A DNA stretch of 64,000 nt, from contig CAZILL010000001.1 in the NCBI GenBank assembly GCA_964540105.1, positions 62,001-126,000 on the forward strand, given 5' to 3'. Shown in pieces: positions 34,884 through 43,843 of this stretch. The stretch comes from DATKJY01 sp964540105. Lineage in GTDB: Bacteria; Zixibacteria; MSB-5A5; GN15; FEB-12. The notes beneath the pieces are model-generated. The model saw only the letters and a list, made by a program, of their open reading frames with translations. It ran no database searches and was not told the DNA's origin. The first letter of the stretch is position 1. The number at the start of each line of letters is the position of its first letter. Position numbers and translations under genes: made by a program.

Positions 34884-35279
34884 ATGATTACGAAAAAAAC
34901 AGAATACGCCATCCGCGCTATGGTCGAGCTGGCGCGCGAACCGGAAACCATGTCTACCGCCAACCGGATCGCTCAGCATCAGGAAATCCCCCCAAAATAT
35001 TTCCCGCAAATCGTCTCTGAACTGAGCCGCGCCGGCCTGCTCACGTCGGTTCGGGGCTACGGCGGCGGTATCAGACTGAGCCGCCCCCCGCGCGAGATCA
35101 CCCTGCTCAATATCATCGAGGCTACCCAGGGCCCGCTCGCCATGTTCGAGTGTCAGGATGGGGACTGCGATTGTGTCCAGCTCCCCAATTGCAAACTGAA
35201 GGGGACCTACAACAAGGCGCAAGCCTCTCTTGAATCCGTATTTCGGGAAACAAAGCTCTCCGATATCCGGTTCAAGTGA
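34884..35279 (+). CDS. Rrf2-family transcriptional regulator
   Basis: A 131-residue winged-helix regulator. MITKKTEYAIRAMVELA and the wing segment SVRGYGGGIRLSRPPREITLL are diagnostic. Three or four cysteines in CQDGDCDCVQLPNC sit where IscR/NsrR-type members bind an Fe-S cluster, so redox or Fe-S sensing is likely. It lies 16 bases before mrp, an Fe-S biogenesis ATPase homologue, which fits control of Fe-S metabolism. The start is the ATG directly after a -10 element; the frame is open upstream but without similarity. Confidence 0.9.
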   Translation: MITKKTEYAIRAMVELAREPETMSTANRIAQHQEIPPKYFPQIVSELSRAGLLTSVRGYGGGIRLSRPPREITLLNIIEATQGPLAMFECQDGDCDCVQLPNCKLKGTYNKAQASLESVFRETKLSDIRFK

Positions 35280-35295
35280 TATTTGAAGGAACAAA

Positions 35296-36354
35296 ATGCT
35301 CACTAAAGAAGCTGTCATGCATATCCTCAGCGGCATCGAGGACCCGGAACTAAAGAAACCGCTCACCGACCTGGACATGGTTCGCTCGGTGGAAATAAGC
35401 GGTCCCAATGTCATCGTCGGGATCACGCTCACCGTCCCCGGCTGCCCGCTCAAAGAGAAGATCAACTCCGACGTCACCAAAGGGATCAGCCTCATCCCCG
35501 GCGTCGAATCCGTCAAAGTCAACTTCGACGTCATGTCCGACCAGCAGCGCGAACGACTCAAGGAGAAACTCGGCTTTGGACGCTCCCCCGACCGTCAGCC
35601 TGTCTCGATCATAAATTTTGCCAAACGCTTTATCGCGGTTTCGTCGGGCAAAGGAGGTGTCGGCAAATCAACCGTCACCTCCAATCTCGCCGCGGCGCTG
35701 GCGCGTTTGGGGTATCAGGTTGGCCTTCTCGACGCCGACGTCTACGGTTTTTCGATCCCGCGCATGCTCGGCGTTCACGGCCAGCCGACACTCATTGATG
35801 ATAAAATCGTCCCCCTCCGCAAAGGGGCGAATCTGCAGGTCGTTTCCATGGGATTTTTCGTAAACGAGGATGATCCGGTGATCTGGCGCGGCCCGCTTCT
35901 GCACAAAGCGATCAACCAGTTCCTGACCGACGTCATGTGGGACGACCTCGACTTCCTATTTCTCGATCTCCCACCCGGCACCGGCGACGTAACCCTCACC
36001 ATCGCTCAGGCGATCCCAAGCGCCGAACTGCTTGTGGTCACCACACCGCAAGCTACTGCGACTCATGTCGCAGGGCGTGTCGCAAAACTGGCCGAGCGGA
36101 CCAAGCTTAAAGTGATCGGAGTCATCGAAAATATGGCCTACTATGATGCGAACGGCCGGCGTGAATACATCTTTGGCAAGGATGGCGGCAAAGAGCTTGC
36201 CACCAAACTCGACGTTCCTTTCTTGGGCGAGATCCCGCTCATGTCATCGATTCGCGAAGGAGCCGACAACGGCAAACCGGTCGCGCTCGAAGGCACGCCA
36301 GAACAGATCACGATCTTCGAAACGATCGCGCGCGCGATTGAGCGCGTGACATGA
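35296..36354 (+). CDS. mrp: Mrp/ApbC-family P-loop ATPase with N-terminal DUF59 domain
   Basis: A 352-residue Fe-S cluster carrier-type ATPase. The N-terminal MIP18/DUF59 domain (about residues 1-90) contains VPGCPLKEKI. The ATPase part has the deviant Walker A SSGKGGVGKSTVTSNLA and DLPPGTGDVTLT. In classical Mrp/ApbC/Nbp35 a C-terminal CxxC binds the bridging cluster, between ENM and IFG; here that segment reads AYYDANGRREYIFG and has no cysteine, so cluster binding would need another site. It lies in an operon with an Rrf2 regulator. Confidence 0.9.
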   Translation: MLTKEAVMHILSGIEDPELKKPLTDLDMVRSVEISGPNVIVGITLTVPGCPLKEKINSDVTKGISLIPGVESVKVNFDVMSDQQRERLKEKLGFGRSPDRQPVSIINFAKRFIAVSSGKGGVGKSTVTSNLAAALARLGYQVGLLDADVYGFSIPRMLGVHGQPTLIDDKIVPLRKGANLQVVSMGFFVNEDDPVIWRGPLLHKAINQFLTDVMWDDLDFLFLDLPPGTGDVTLTIAQAIPSAELLVVTTPQATATHVAGRVAKLAERTKLKVIGVIENMAYYDANGRREYIFGKDGGKELATKLDVPFLGEIPLMSSIREGADNGKPVALEGTPEQITIFETIARAIERVT

Positions 36355-36739
36355 CGATAACCTTTTGCCTCTGAAACAAGTTACCCGTCGACAAAAATTA
36401 TTCCCACCGTCGATCTTGTTTCACGCCCATCATAGCGCGTAATTCATCAACACCTAACGCGCTATCGGTCAACTGCTTCAAAAATCTGTTAATTATTTGT
36501 TAGCAGCTGCTTGACCTGCTCTCTCGATGTTGATATCTAACGGCATGAAATTGATTGTGACACATAGTGTTAATAAATTGTGGATAACGTGGGGCGGAGC
36601 TTGAAAAGCCGTTTGTAGGCTTCGCATTCGTCTTTTTACTGGTTCGTGAAATTGTGAATAGAAATGTGGGTAGGTCATATGGCTTTGTGTATTCGTCGCC
36701 ACAACAGCTTCAATCCCAAGCGAATGGAATTAAGATAGA
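36355..36739. other. Candidate replication origin region upstream of dnaA
   Basis: A 385-base AT-richer gap without a gene, directly upstream of dnaA. It contains one perfect DnaA box on the minus strand (TGTGGATAA at about 36579-36587) and one-mismatch versions near 36398-36406, 36568-36576 and 36653-36661, along with AT-rich runs (TTAATTATTTGTTAG). This is compatible with oriC, but box density is modest and GC skew was not computed. Confidence 0.5.
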
Positions 36740-38128
36740 ATGTTGATAAATAACCGTGGGGGCTCTGACGTGCTGGAAAGAGTAGCCAACTCGACACAAT
36801 GGGCTGATTGCTTGAGTTACATGGCGCGACGCGTCAAAGAACAATCGTTCAATATCTGGCTCAAGCATACCAAAGGGGAGCCGAATGGCAACGGCGAATT
36901 TAAGCTCGCCGTTCCAAACCAGTTTGTCGCTGATTGGATCAACGATCACTATCGAGAGCTTATCGACGAAGCGTTCTTCGAAGTGCTCGGAAAGAAATTC
37001 AGCGTCATATATGTCGTCACCGGCCAAACCGACGCCGATGACCAGACCGCACTCGATTTCGAGCTGAATCAACCGCTTCCGCAGGCACAGCCGCTGTTGA
37101 ATCACAACCACAATCTCAACAGCCGTTACCGATTCACTTCGCTCGTCGTGGGTGATTTCAATCAGTTTGCCTGCGCGGCCTCAATGGCGGTCGCCGAAGG
37201 TCCCGGTATGACGCGCTACAATCCACTCTACATCTATGGCGGCACCGGCCTCGGAAAGACTCACATCGTTCAGGCGATCGGCAATCACATTCTCGACATG
37301 TTTCCGACCAAGAGGATTATGTACGCCACCTCGGAACAGTTCACCTCTGATTTTATTTCGGCCATCTCCGATCGCACGATTTCCGACTTCCACAAGATGT
37401 ATCGTCTCGTTGATGTGCTCATCATCGACGATATTCAGTTCTTCACCGGCAAGGAATCCACTCAGGAGCAGTTCTTCCACACTTTCAACGCTCTTTACCA
37501 TTCTGGTAAGCAGATTATCCTCTCCTCCGACCGTCCCCCAAAGGAGATCAAAGGGCTCGAGGAACGCCTTCTCTCCCGCTTTTCCTGGGGACTTGTTACT
37601 GATCTCCAGGCCCCCGACCTCGAGAACCGCATGGCAATTCTGCTGACCAAGCTCGGAGCTGAAGGAACCACTGTTGCCGACGACGTTGTCCGTTACATTG
37701 CCGACACCGTCCGCACTAATATTCGCGAGCTCGAGGGCGCACTTACCCGTGTTCTGGCCTACGCCACTCACAAGAATGTCCCGCTGGATCTCGAGATGGC
37801 TAAGAAAGTGCTGTCAGATACCGTTTCGGGTTCAAAGCGCGAAGTGACTATTGAAGCTATTCAGAAGAAAACCGCGGACTTCTTTCATATCGAGCCGATC
37901 ATGATGACCGCCAAGAAAAAGACCGCCAAAATTGCGCTGGTTCGGCAGGTCGCCATGTACCTCTCGCGTTCCCTAACCGACAATTCGCTGAAAACCATCG
38001 GCGCCGCCTTTGGAGGGCGCGACCACTCAACAGTCATTCATGCCTGTGATCTTATCTCGCTTCGCATGTCAGCTGATACAACTCTCCGCGAAAAAATTGA
38101 CAAGATCTCGGCCTCGCTCCTATATTGA
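36740..38128 (+). CDS. dnaA: Chromosomal replication initiator DnaA
   Basis: Binds DnaA boxes and opens the origin. The 462-residue protein has the N-terminal helicase-loading domain (WLKHTKGEPN), a short variable domain II, the AAA+ domain with Walker A GGTGLGKTHIVQAIGN, Walker B VLIIDDIQFF and the LLSRFSWGL region, and the C-terminal DNA-binding helix-turn-helix with IGAAFGGRDHSTVIHA. ATG 36740 is taken; the in-frame GTG at 36770 has a better ribosome site (GGGGGCTCTGAC) and gives a family-like N-terminus, so it may be the true start. It is followed by dnaN and recF. Confidence 0.95.
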   Translation: MLINNRGGSDVLERVANSTQWADCLSYMARRVKEQSFNIWLKHTKGEPNGNGEFKLAVPNQFVADWINDHYRELIDEAFFEVLGKKFSVIYVVTGQTDADDQTALDFELNQPLPQAQPLLNHNHNLNSRYRFTSLVVGDFNQFACAASMAVAEGPGMTRYNPLYIYGGTGLGKTHIVQAIGNHILDMFPTKRIMYATSEQFTSDFISAISDRTISDFHKMYRLVDVLIIDDIQFFTGKESTQEQFFHTFNALYHSGKQIILSSDRPPKEIKGLEERLLSRFSWGLVTDLQAPDLENRMAILLTKLGAEGTTVADDVVRYIADTVRTNIRELEGALTRVLAYATHKNVPLDLEMAKKVLSDTVSGSKREVTIEAIQKKTADFFHIEPIMMTAKKKTAKIALVRQVAMYLSRSLTDNSLKTIGAAFGGRDHSTVIHACDLISLRMSADTTLREKIDKISASLLY

Positions 38129-38408
38129 TAACGTGTGAGAAACTCTGTGATTATAGTATGAATAAGTTCCTGCGTTACTTTCTTGTTGGCAACCGTCGAC
38201 ATTATCGACGTGCTGTGCACAGCGATGTCGATTTCTTTCACGTCGCGAAGAAAACTCAACTGCTTCTCGTGTAACAGAGAATGAGACAATTTCCCTCCTC
38301 CACCCACGTTACACACATGCACACACTCCTTATTATCATTGATTGATATATATAGAAGAATAGAACTAATTAAGAGATGTGGAACATTCCAATGGGGAAG
38401 TTAGATAT
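38129..38408. other. dnaA-dnaN intergenic region with hairpin and AT-rich tract
   Basis: A 280-base gap. A stem TCGACAT / ATGTCGA (38196-38231) encloses the palindrome GCTGTGCACAGC. The right part contains an AT-rich run (GATTGATATATATAGAAG) that could serve as a duplex-unwinding element or the dnaN promoter. A 38-codon frame at 38158-38274 is probably chance. Confidence 0.4.
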
Positions 38409-39521
38409 ATGAAATTCTCTCTGAGCAAATCCAAACTGAGTGGTTGTCTGCAATCAATTTTGCTGGTCGTGCCAACTAAGTCAACGCTTCCGGTGCTCAC
38501 CAATGTTCTGGTTGAGGCCCTGGAGAATAAACTTAAGATGTCGGCGACCGATCTCGAAATATCAATCAGCTCTACGGTTGAATGCGCCGTGACGAAAAAG
38601 GGTTCAGTGGCTCTCCCGGCTCGCATTCTCTTTGAGATCATTCGCGAGCTGCCAGAGTCCGAAGTAACCTTCGAAGCTGTGAACAATCGCATTGAGATTA
38701 AAATTCCAAATGGCTCCTACAAGATTGCCTCAGTTTCACCGGACGACTTCCCGAAGTTACCGGCCGTGAATACAAAGCGAGAGATTAAGATTGAAGGGGC
38801 CGACCTCGTCCGAATGATCAAGAAAACAACCTTTGCGTGTTCTACCGACGAGACCCGCCCTGCATTAAACGGTGTTCTATGGCAGACCAAAGGGGAACGG
38901 ATGCAGATGGTTGCCACTGATGGTCATCGTCTCGCCAAAGTCGCCCACGAAAACACCCGTCTCAAAGGCATGACTGAGGATATCATTATTCCCCCGAAAG
39001 TTCTAAACTTAATTCCAAAGTTCATCGAGGGCCCTCAACGCGAAGTGGGAATTATCTTCGGTGAGAATAATATCATTTTCAATCTCGGTGAAACCGTGCT
39101 TACCTCACGCCTTATAGAAGGTCCGTATCCAAACTTCGATCAGGTCATTCCAACCACGAACGATAAGAAGCTCACCGTCTCTAAAGACGAACTCGGTGGT
39201 GCGGTGCGCCGGGTGGCTATTCTCTCCAACGCTCTAACTCACCAGGTGAAGTTCTCGATCAAGAAAGGCTCTCTAACGCTCTCAACGAACAACGCTGACG
39301 TTGGCGGCGAAGGGAAGGAAACTCTGGATTGTGATTTTCAGGGAGAGGCGGTTGAGATTGGGTACAACGCTATTTACATAAACGATATTCTTGCCCGCAT
39401 GGATGGAGCCGAGGTAATTCTCGAATTATCCTCACCAGTCGCTGCCGGCGTTCTCTACAGTCCCGACATTCCCAAGGACGATTTCCTGTGCTTGGTCATG
39501 CCATTGCGGCTGGCGGACTGA
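38409..39521 (+). CDS. dnaN: DNA polymerase III beta subunit (sliding clamp)
   Basis: Forms the ring-shaped dimer that tethers polymerases to DNA. The 370-residue protein contains three repeated clamp domains; recognisable parts are TLPVLTNVLVEA, the GSYKIASVSPDDFPKLP loop, FACSTDETRPALNGVLW and the C-terminal LVMPLRL. ATG 38409 gives the standard N-terminus; GGGGAAG lies about 10 bases upstream. Confidence 0.96.
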   Translation: MKFSLSKSKLSGCLQSILLVVPTKSTLPVLTNVLVEALENKLKMSATDLEISISSTVECAVTKKGSVALPARILFEIIRELPESEVTFEAVNNRIEIKIPNGSYKIASVSPDDFPKLPAVNTKREIKIEGADLVRMIKKTTFACSTDETRPALNGVLWQTKGERMQMVATDGHRLAKVAHENTRLKGMTEDIIIPPKVLNLIPKFIEGPQREVGIIFGENNIIFNLGETVLTSRLIEGPYPNFDQVIPTTNDKKLTVSKDELGGAVRRVAILSNALTHQVKFSIKKGSLTLSTNNADVGGEGKETLDCDFQGEAVEIGYNAIYINDILARMDGAEVILELSSPVAAGVLYSPDIPKDDFLCLVMPLRLAD

Positions 39522-39578
39522 CAATGAAAGCGCCTGAACTGAGCCGATCAGTCGATTCTCCCCGATTCTGATCTGCCC

Positions 39579-40661
39579 ATGCGTGTCGAGGAATTCAGCG
39601 TCAGCCACTTTCGAAATATCGATTCTCTTAAGACCAATTTCATCGGTGGCGTGAATATCTTCTTTGGTGAAAACGGTTCTGGTAAGACCAATCTTCTTGA
39701 GGCTGTTCTTATGCTCTGTCTTGGTCGCTCGCAACGCGGCGCTCCTGATAACGTTCTCCTGCAAAGCGATGAAGACGTTTACCGCCTGTCAGGATCGATC
39801 ATCAACGACAGAACCTCCACTCATGTCAGCGCCGCCTATCAACGCGGTGGACGCCGACGACATACGCTCGACAACGTTCCCATCCGGACCTCCGAATTGT
39901 ACCAGCATTTCTGCGCCGTGTCAGCAGGACCAGAAGACAGCGAGCTGATCGCGGGTCCCCCGTCGGTTCGCCGTGCCTTCATGGACATCTACCTATCCCA
40001 ATTCTCACCGGTCTACCTGGCGGACCTCATCGACTATCAGCGCGCGCTAGCCCAAAAGAACGCCGCCTTGAAGAACGACATGGACAGCTCTCTCTTCGAC
40101 CCACTCCTGATCCATCATGGAGCGAAAGTCATTCTTGCCCGTCGCCACTTTACGACCCTCCTCAGCGACCACGCGCAGCGCTATTATCATGAATTCTCCA
40201 ATGGTGAATCTCTTCTTGTTCAATATAGTCCTTCAGTTCAGTGCGATGACACTGATCTCCAGAGCATCGAGCACGCGTTCGACACTCGCCTCCGGGCCTT
40301 CGCCGCAAAAGAACAAATTCTCCGCACCGCTTTGGTCGGCCCGCACCGTGACGATCTTTCCGTCGAAATCAAAGGCTTTCCTGCCCGCACGCACGGCTCT
40401 CAGGGGCAGTGCCGCACGGCCGCCATTGCCCTCAAGCTTGCTGTCTATGAGATGCTCCGCACTCGACGCGGAGTTACGCCACTGCTCTTGCTTGATGAAA
40501 TCTTCGCCGAACTTGACGAAGGACGCGCCCGCGCTTTGATTGCCGCTTTCGGAGCGTTCGAGCAGATCTTCCTGACCACTGCTCTCGAACCGCCGAAAGA
40601 ACTCGGCGCCAATGCACGACGCTTTCTGATCGTGCAGGGAACGCTTCAGGAGGTAAACTGA
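39579..40661 (+). CDS. recF: DNA replication and repair protein RecF
   Basis: An SMC-like ATPase that loads RecA at gaps with RecO and RecR. The 360-residue protein starts with the typical VEEFSVSHFRNI, has the Walker A FGENGSGKTNLLEA, the RecF-specific GPHRDDL, the signature HGSQGQCRTAAIALKLA and the Walker B LLLLDEIFAELDEGR. Its TGA overlaps the ATG of the next ABC ATPase gene, so the two are translationally coupled. Confidence 0.95.
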   Translation: MRVEEFSVSHFRNIDSLKTNFIGGVNIFFGENGSGKTNLLEAVLMLCLGRSQRGAPDNVLLQSDEDVYRLSGSIINDRTSTHVSAAYQRGGRRRHTLDNVPIRTSELYQHFCAVSAGPEDSELIAGPPSVRRAFMDIYLSQFSPVYLADLIDYQRALAQKNAALKNDMDSSLFDPLLIHHGAKVILARRHFTTLLSDHAQRYYHEFSNGESLLVQYSPSVQCDDTDLQSIEHAFDTRLRAFAAKEQILRTALVGPHRDDLSVEIKGFPARTHGSQGQCRTAAIALKLAVYEMLRTRRGVTPLLLLDEIFAELDEGRARALIAAFGAFEQIFLTTALEPPKELGANARRFLIVQGTLQEVN

Positions 40662-41716
40662 TGGCCGGCCTGAGGCTTGTCCAGGTTTCGAAGGCTTTCG
40701 ACGGGACGCAAGTTCTCGACAACATCTCGCTCGAACTGGGCGAGGGGGAACTGCTGGTCCTGCTCGGTCCTTCTGGCTGTGGCAAGTCAACCCTGCTGCG
40801 AATTGTGGCCGGCCTTGAACAGGCCGATTCGGGAGAGGTCTTTATCAACGACCGTCGCGTCGATCAGCTCCGGCCCCGTGACCGCGATATTGCCCTCGTC
40901 TTTCAGAACTATTCGCTCTACCCCCATATGACCGTCGCGAAGAACCTCGCCTTCCCGCTAACGGTCGCTGGCGTAAAGCGAGCCGAGATCACTGCGCGCG
41001 TCACGCGCATCGCCGAAATGCTCGGTCTCGCGGGTCGACTAACCGATAAGCCCGGCCAACTCTCCGGCGGGCAGCGCCAACGGGTCGCGCTCGGACGCGC
41101 TATCATTCGCGAGCCGGCCCTGTTTCTGCTCGATGAACCGCTCTCCAATCTCGACGCCGATCTGCGTCATCGCATGCGACAGGAAATTGTCAATCTACAG
41201 AAGCAACTGCGCAAGACCATGATCCACGTCACCCACGATCAAACCGAAGCGCTCACCATGGCCGACTCAATCGCCCTTATGAACAATGGCCGCATCGAAC
41301 AATTCGGAACCCCCGAGCAACTCTACACCCAGCCCGCCTCGCAGTTCGCGGCCAGCTTCATCGGGCAACCGAAGGTCAATATTATCGATGGGCGGTGGGA
41401 GTCCGGCCGTTTGCAGCCACTGAACCTCGAGATCCCCGACACGCTGGCGCATATCCAACCCGGATCGGTGCGCTTTGGGCTTCGCCCTGAGACTATCGCC
41501 ATTCGTCCGGATGGAGAACTCTCCGCTCACATCGTCTCGTGGGAGTATCTCGGCGATCACTACGTCGTCACGATTGAAACTCGCAACACGCAGTTGACCC
41601 TCATCACCGTTGCTACCCCCCCTGAACCGGGTCAACCAATTCGCTTTAGCGTCGACTGGCGCGCCCTCGTCTTTTTTGACGTCAAGACGGGTAAACGCCT
41701 CGCCCCGTCTGAGTAG
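40661..41716 (+). CDS. MalK/UgpC-type ABC transporter ATPase (orphan)
   Basis: A 351-residue ATP-binding subunit of a carbohydrate-type importer: Walker A GPSGCGKSTLL, Q-loop FQNYSLYPHMTV, signature LSGGQRQRVALGRA, Walker B LFLLDEPLSNLDA and the switch His in HVTHDQTEA. The C-terminal third is an OB-fold/TOBE regulatory domain, as in MalK. No permease or binding protein is encoded nearby; the gene overlaps recF by one base instead. It may serve several importers as a shared ATPase. Confidence 0.9.
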   Translation: MAGLRLVQVSKAFDGTQVLDNISLELGEGELLVLLGPSGCGKSTLLRIVAGLEQADSGEVFINDRRVDQLRPRDRDIALVFQNYSLYPHMTVAKNLAFPLTVAGVKRAEITARVTRIAEMLGLAGRLTDKPGQLSGGQRQRVALGRAIIREPALFLLDEPLSNLDADLRHRMRQEIVNLQKQLRKTMIHVTHDQTEALTMADSIALMNNGRIEQFGTPEQLYTQPASQFAASFIGQPKVNIIDGRWESGRLQPLNLEIPDTLAHIQPGSVRFGLRPETIAIRPDGELSAHIVSWEYLGDHYVVTIETRNTQLTLITVATPPEPGQPIRFSVDWRALVFFDVKTGKRLAPSE

Positions 41717-41731
41717 TTTCGCGGTAGCTGA

Positions 41732-42592
41732 CTATCGCAGTCGTTGGCAACGCGGGCAGTAATGCGCCGAGCGGGCTCCGATCTTCTCCCGTACAATGCG
41801 CGTCCGGCAGCGTCCGCAGCGCTCCCCTTCATTCCCATACGCCTTCAGATAGGTCTGGAATCTCCCCGATTGACCGTTCACGCCACTGTAGCTATCCACT
41901 GTTGTTCCCATAAGGAGTATCGAGCGACGAAGTAACCGCCCGATATGGCCATGCAGTTCACGCAGTTTCTGTCCCGTAACCGACGCCAGACTCCGTTTGG
42001 GGTGAATCTTTGCGGCATACAAAGCCTCGTCGGCATAGATGTTCCCCAATCCGGCCAGGAAGCTCTGATCCAATAACGCCGACTTGATCATGCGTTGCCG
42101 ACCGCGACACAACTCGACAAATTCGCATGCCGAAATTTCCAGCGGCTCAGGTCCCAACTCGGCCAGACCATCCTGCGCAAACAGTTCACGGTCTGGAAAC
42201 AGTCGTAAACGCCCAAAGCGGCGATAGTCATTGAAGCGTAGGTGCTTTGCTGTAACGGCGCTATCACGCTTGTCGTGCGCGAAATCGAAGATCACAAGAT
42301 CATGCCTGGTAACCTGCGCATCGGAATCTACGTAAGAGAAGTGTCCTGTCATTTTCAGGTGTGCCCAGAGCGTCACCTCTCCCGTAAGACCGATCAGGAT
42401 ATTCTTCCCCCGTCGATTCACCGTCAATATCTTCCGCCCCGCGAGCACAGCTGCAAAGTTGCGACCACGAAACGACCGACTGACCAGGATCGTTGCCTGC
42501 GGCGCTCGCACCCTTACGCGACTAATGGTTTTCCCTAAGACCGTATTTCGCAATCCGCGAACGACTGTCTCGACTTCAGGAAGTTCCGGCAT
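41732..42592 (-). CDS. mutM: Formamidopyrimidine-DNA glycosylase
   Basis: Removes 8-oxoguanine and other oxidised bases. The 286-residue protein starts PELPEVETVVRGL (the catalytic Pro2 and Glu3 after methionine removal), carries the H2TH region (GLGNIYADEALYAAKIHP) and ends in a four-cysteine zinc finger (CGRCRTRIV and CPRCQ). It is convergent with the ABC ATPase, and a DUF1858 gene lies 6 bases upstream in the same direction. Confidence 0.95.
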   Translation of the reverse strand: MPELPEVETVVRGLRNTVLGKTISRVRVRAPQATILVSRSFRGRNFAAVLAGRKILTVNRRGKNILIGLTGEVTLWAHLKMTGHFSYVDSDAQVTRHDLVIFDFAHDKRDSAVTAKHLRFNDYRRFGRLRLFPDRELFAQDGLAELGPEPLEISACEFVELCRGRQRMIKSALLDQSFLAGLGNIYADEALYAAKIHPKRSLASVTGQKLRELHGHIGRLLRRSILLMGTTVDSYSGVNGQSGRFQTYLKAYGNEGERCGRCRTRIVREKIGARSAHYCPRCQRLR

Positions 42593-42598
42593 ACAACC

Positions 42599-42880
42599 CT
42601 ACCGCCCCGACTCCCGCCGCAACCGTCGCTCCCGGGCAGAGAGCGCAGACAGTTCGTGAGCAGCTTTCACGATGTCCGGGTTTCTCTGCAACTCGCGCAA
42701 CTCCTCAAGAATCTGCTCGATGTCATGCCCGTACAGTTTGGCGGCTAACCAGAGCGGCTCCGAGTTCTTCGTCGCGCAATGATGGCACCCACCGTGAAAA
42801 TATTTCTGCATGACCATCACCGCTGCCGGCAGAGCCTTGAATATCTCCCCGATTGTCATCTCCTTGTTCAGTTTGAACAT
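42599..42880 (-). CDS. DUF1858-type redox-disulfide domain protein
   Basis: A 93-residue protein. Its first 70 residues resemble the DUF1858 domain found beside hybrid-cluster proteins: EMTIGEIFKALPAAVMVMQKYF followed by HGGCHHCATKNSEPL, with a C-x-x-C pair as the likely redox centre. A basic tail follows. ATG 42880 is preferred because the domain begins there; an upstream ATG would add 29 residues without similarity. It lies directly before mutM. Confidence 0.75.
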   Translation of the reverse strand: MFKLNKEMTIGEIFKALPAAVMVMQKYFHGGCHHCATKNSEPLWLAAKLYGHDIEQILEELRELQRNPDIVKAAHELSALSARERRLRRESGR

Positions 42881-42981
42881 GGTGAAATATACACCACAAT
42901 ACCCCCTGTATGAATCATTTCTTGCCCGCCCTATCCTCAAATGTGATTGCCACCCATAGAAGCTCAATCCATATTCCCACC

Positions 42982-43263
42982 ATGAAAGATCCGCGCTCTC
43001 TTAAGGACCTTGTCTCTGTCGGCCCGGCCATGCTCGAGGATTTTCGCGCTCTCGGCATCACCAGTGTGAGCCAACTCAAGCGAAAATCAGCGCGTCGACT
43101 TTACGATCGCCTGTGCAAACTGACCGGCACGCTTCAGGACATTTGTGTCCTCGACGCACTCCGATGCACCATTGCCCAGGCTAACGACCCGAATCTGCCC
43201 GAGGAACAATGCCGCTGGTATTTCTGGTCCCGGCTTCGCAAAGCTTCTAAACTCAAGAATTAG
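42982..43263 (+). CDS. Helix-hairpin-helix protein of the Cdd1 (pathogenicity locus) family
   Basis: A 93-residue protein with a helix-hairpin-helix start (DLVSVGPAMLEDFRALGITSVSQLK), then LTGTLQDICVLDALRCTIAQAN and PEEQCRWYFWSRLRK, which match the family annotated Cdd1/pathogenicity locus. The function is unknown; DNA or RNA contact is possible from the hairpin. It diverges from the DUF1858 gene. Confidence 0.75.
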   Translation: MKDPRSLKDLVSVGPAMLEDFRALGITSVSQLKRKSARRLYDRLCKLTGTLQDICVLDALRCTIAQANDPNLPEEQCRWYFWSRLRKASKLKN

Positions 43264-43367
43264 TCTCGGCAAAGCTCGCGCAACTACCCCTCAGCGCTTG
43301 CGCCATTCCGCTCTTGTTCTATCTTTACGGTTATACACGTCGAGAAATATGCGGTAGGAGTTTGGAT

Positions 43368-43787
43368 ATGATGACAGCAAGAATGCGTTGGGCGGGAGGT
43401 CTCAAATTCGAAGGGGTGAGCGCCTTTGGCCAACCCATCGCCACCGACGCTTCCAAGGCGAACGGCGGGGGAGAGGACGGCTACAAACCGAGCGAACTCA
43501 TCCTCTTCGGAGTGGCGGGATGCACCGGCATTGATGTGGTGAAGATTCTCGGCAAGCAACGCCAATCGCTTTCATCGCTCGACATCGAGGTGATCGCCCA
43601 CCACAACGACGATTACCCCAAGCCATTCCATACCGTCGAGGTCAGGTATATCGCCCGCGGCAAGAATCTTGATCCCGACAAGGTCGCCAGGGCCATCGAA
43701 CTCTCGGAAACGAAATACTGCATGGTCAGCCAGACTATCGCCAACCCTGCCAAAGTGGTCACCAGTTTTGAAATAATTCCGGATTAG
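43368..43787 (+). CDS. OsmC/Ohr-family thiol peroxidase-like protein
   Basis: A 139-residue OsmC-type protein. The two cysteines expected for peroxide reduction are in LFGVAGCTGIDVVKIL and SETKYCMVSQTI; the second segment fits the second Cys helix. A GGTAGGAG ribosome site precedes the paired ATGs at 43368/43371. It begins a short plus-strand run (OsmC, DUF302, DUF6132-like, FmdB) that looks like a sulfur/redox cluster. Confidence 0.88.
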   Translation: MMTARMRWAGGLKFEGVSAFGQPIATDASKANGGGEDGYKPSELILFGVAGCTGIDVVKILGKQRQSLSSLDIEVIAHHNDDYPKPFHTVEVRYIARGKNLDPDKVARAIELSETKYCMVSQTIANPAKVVTSFEIIPD

Positions 43788-43843
43788 CATGAATCGATTT
43801 GCCTCCTCGCCTGTTATATCAAGATGAAACGAAAGGAATGCTC

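Noticed and set aside
38158..38274. 38-codon basic frame between dnaA and dnaN
   Set aside because: Considered as rpmH because of position, but the sequence does not resemble ribosomal protein L34 and there is no ribosome site.
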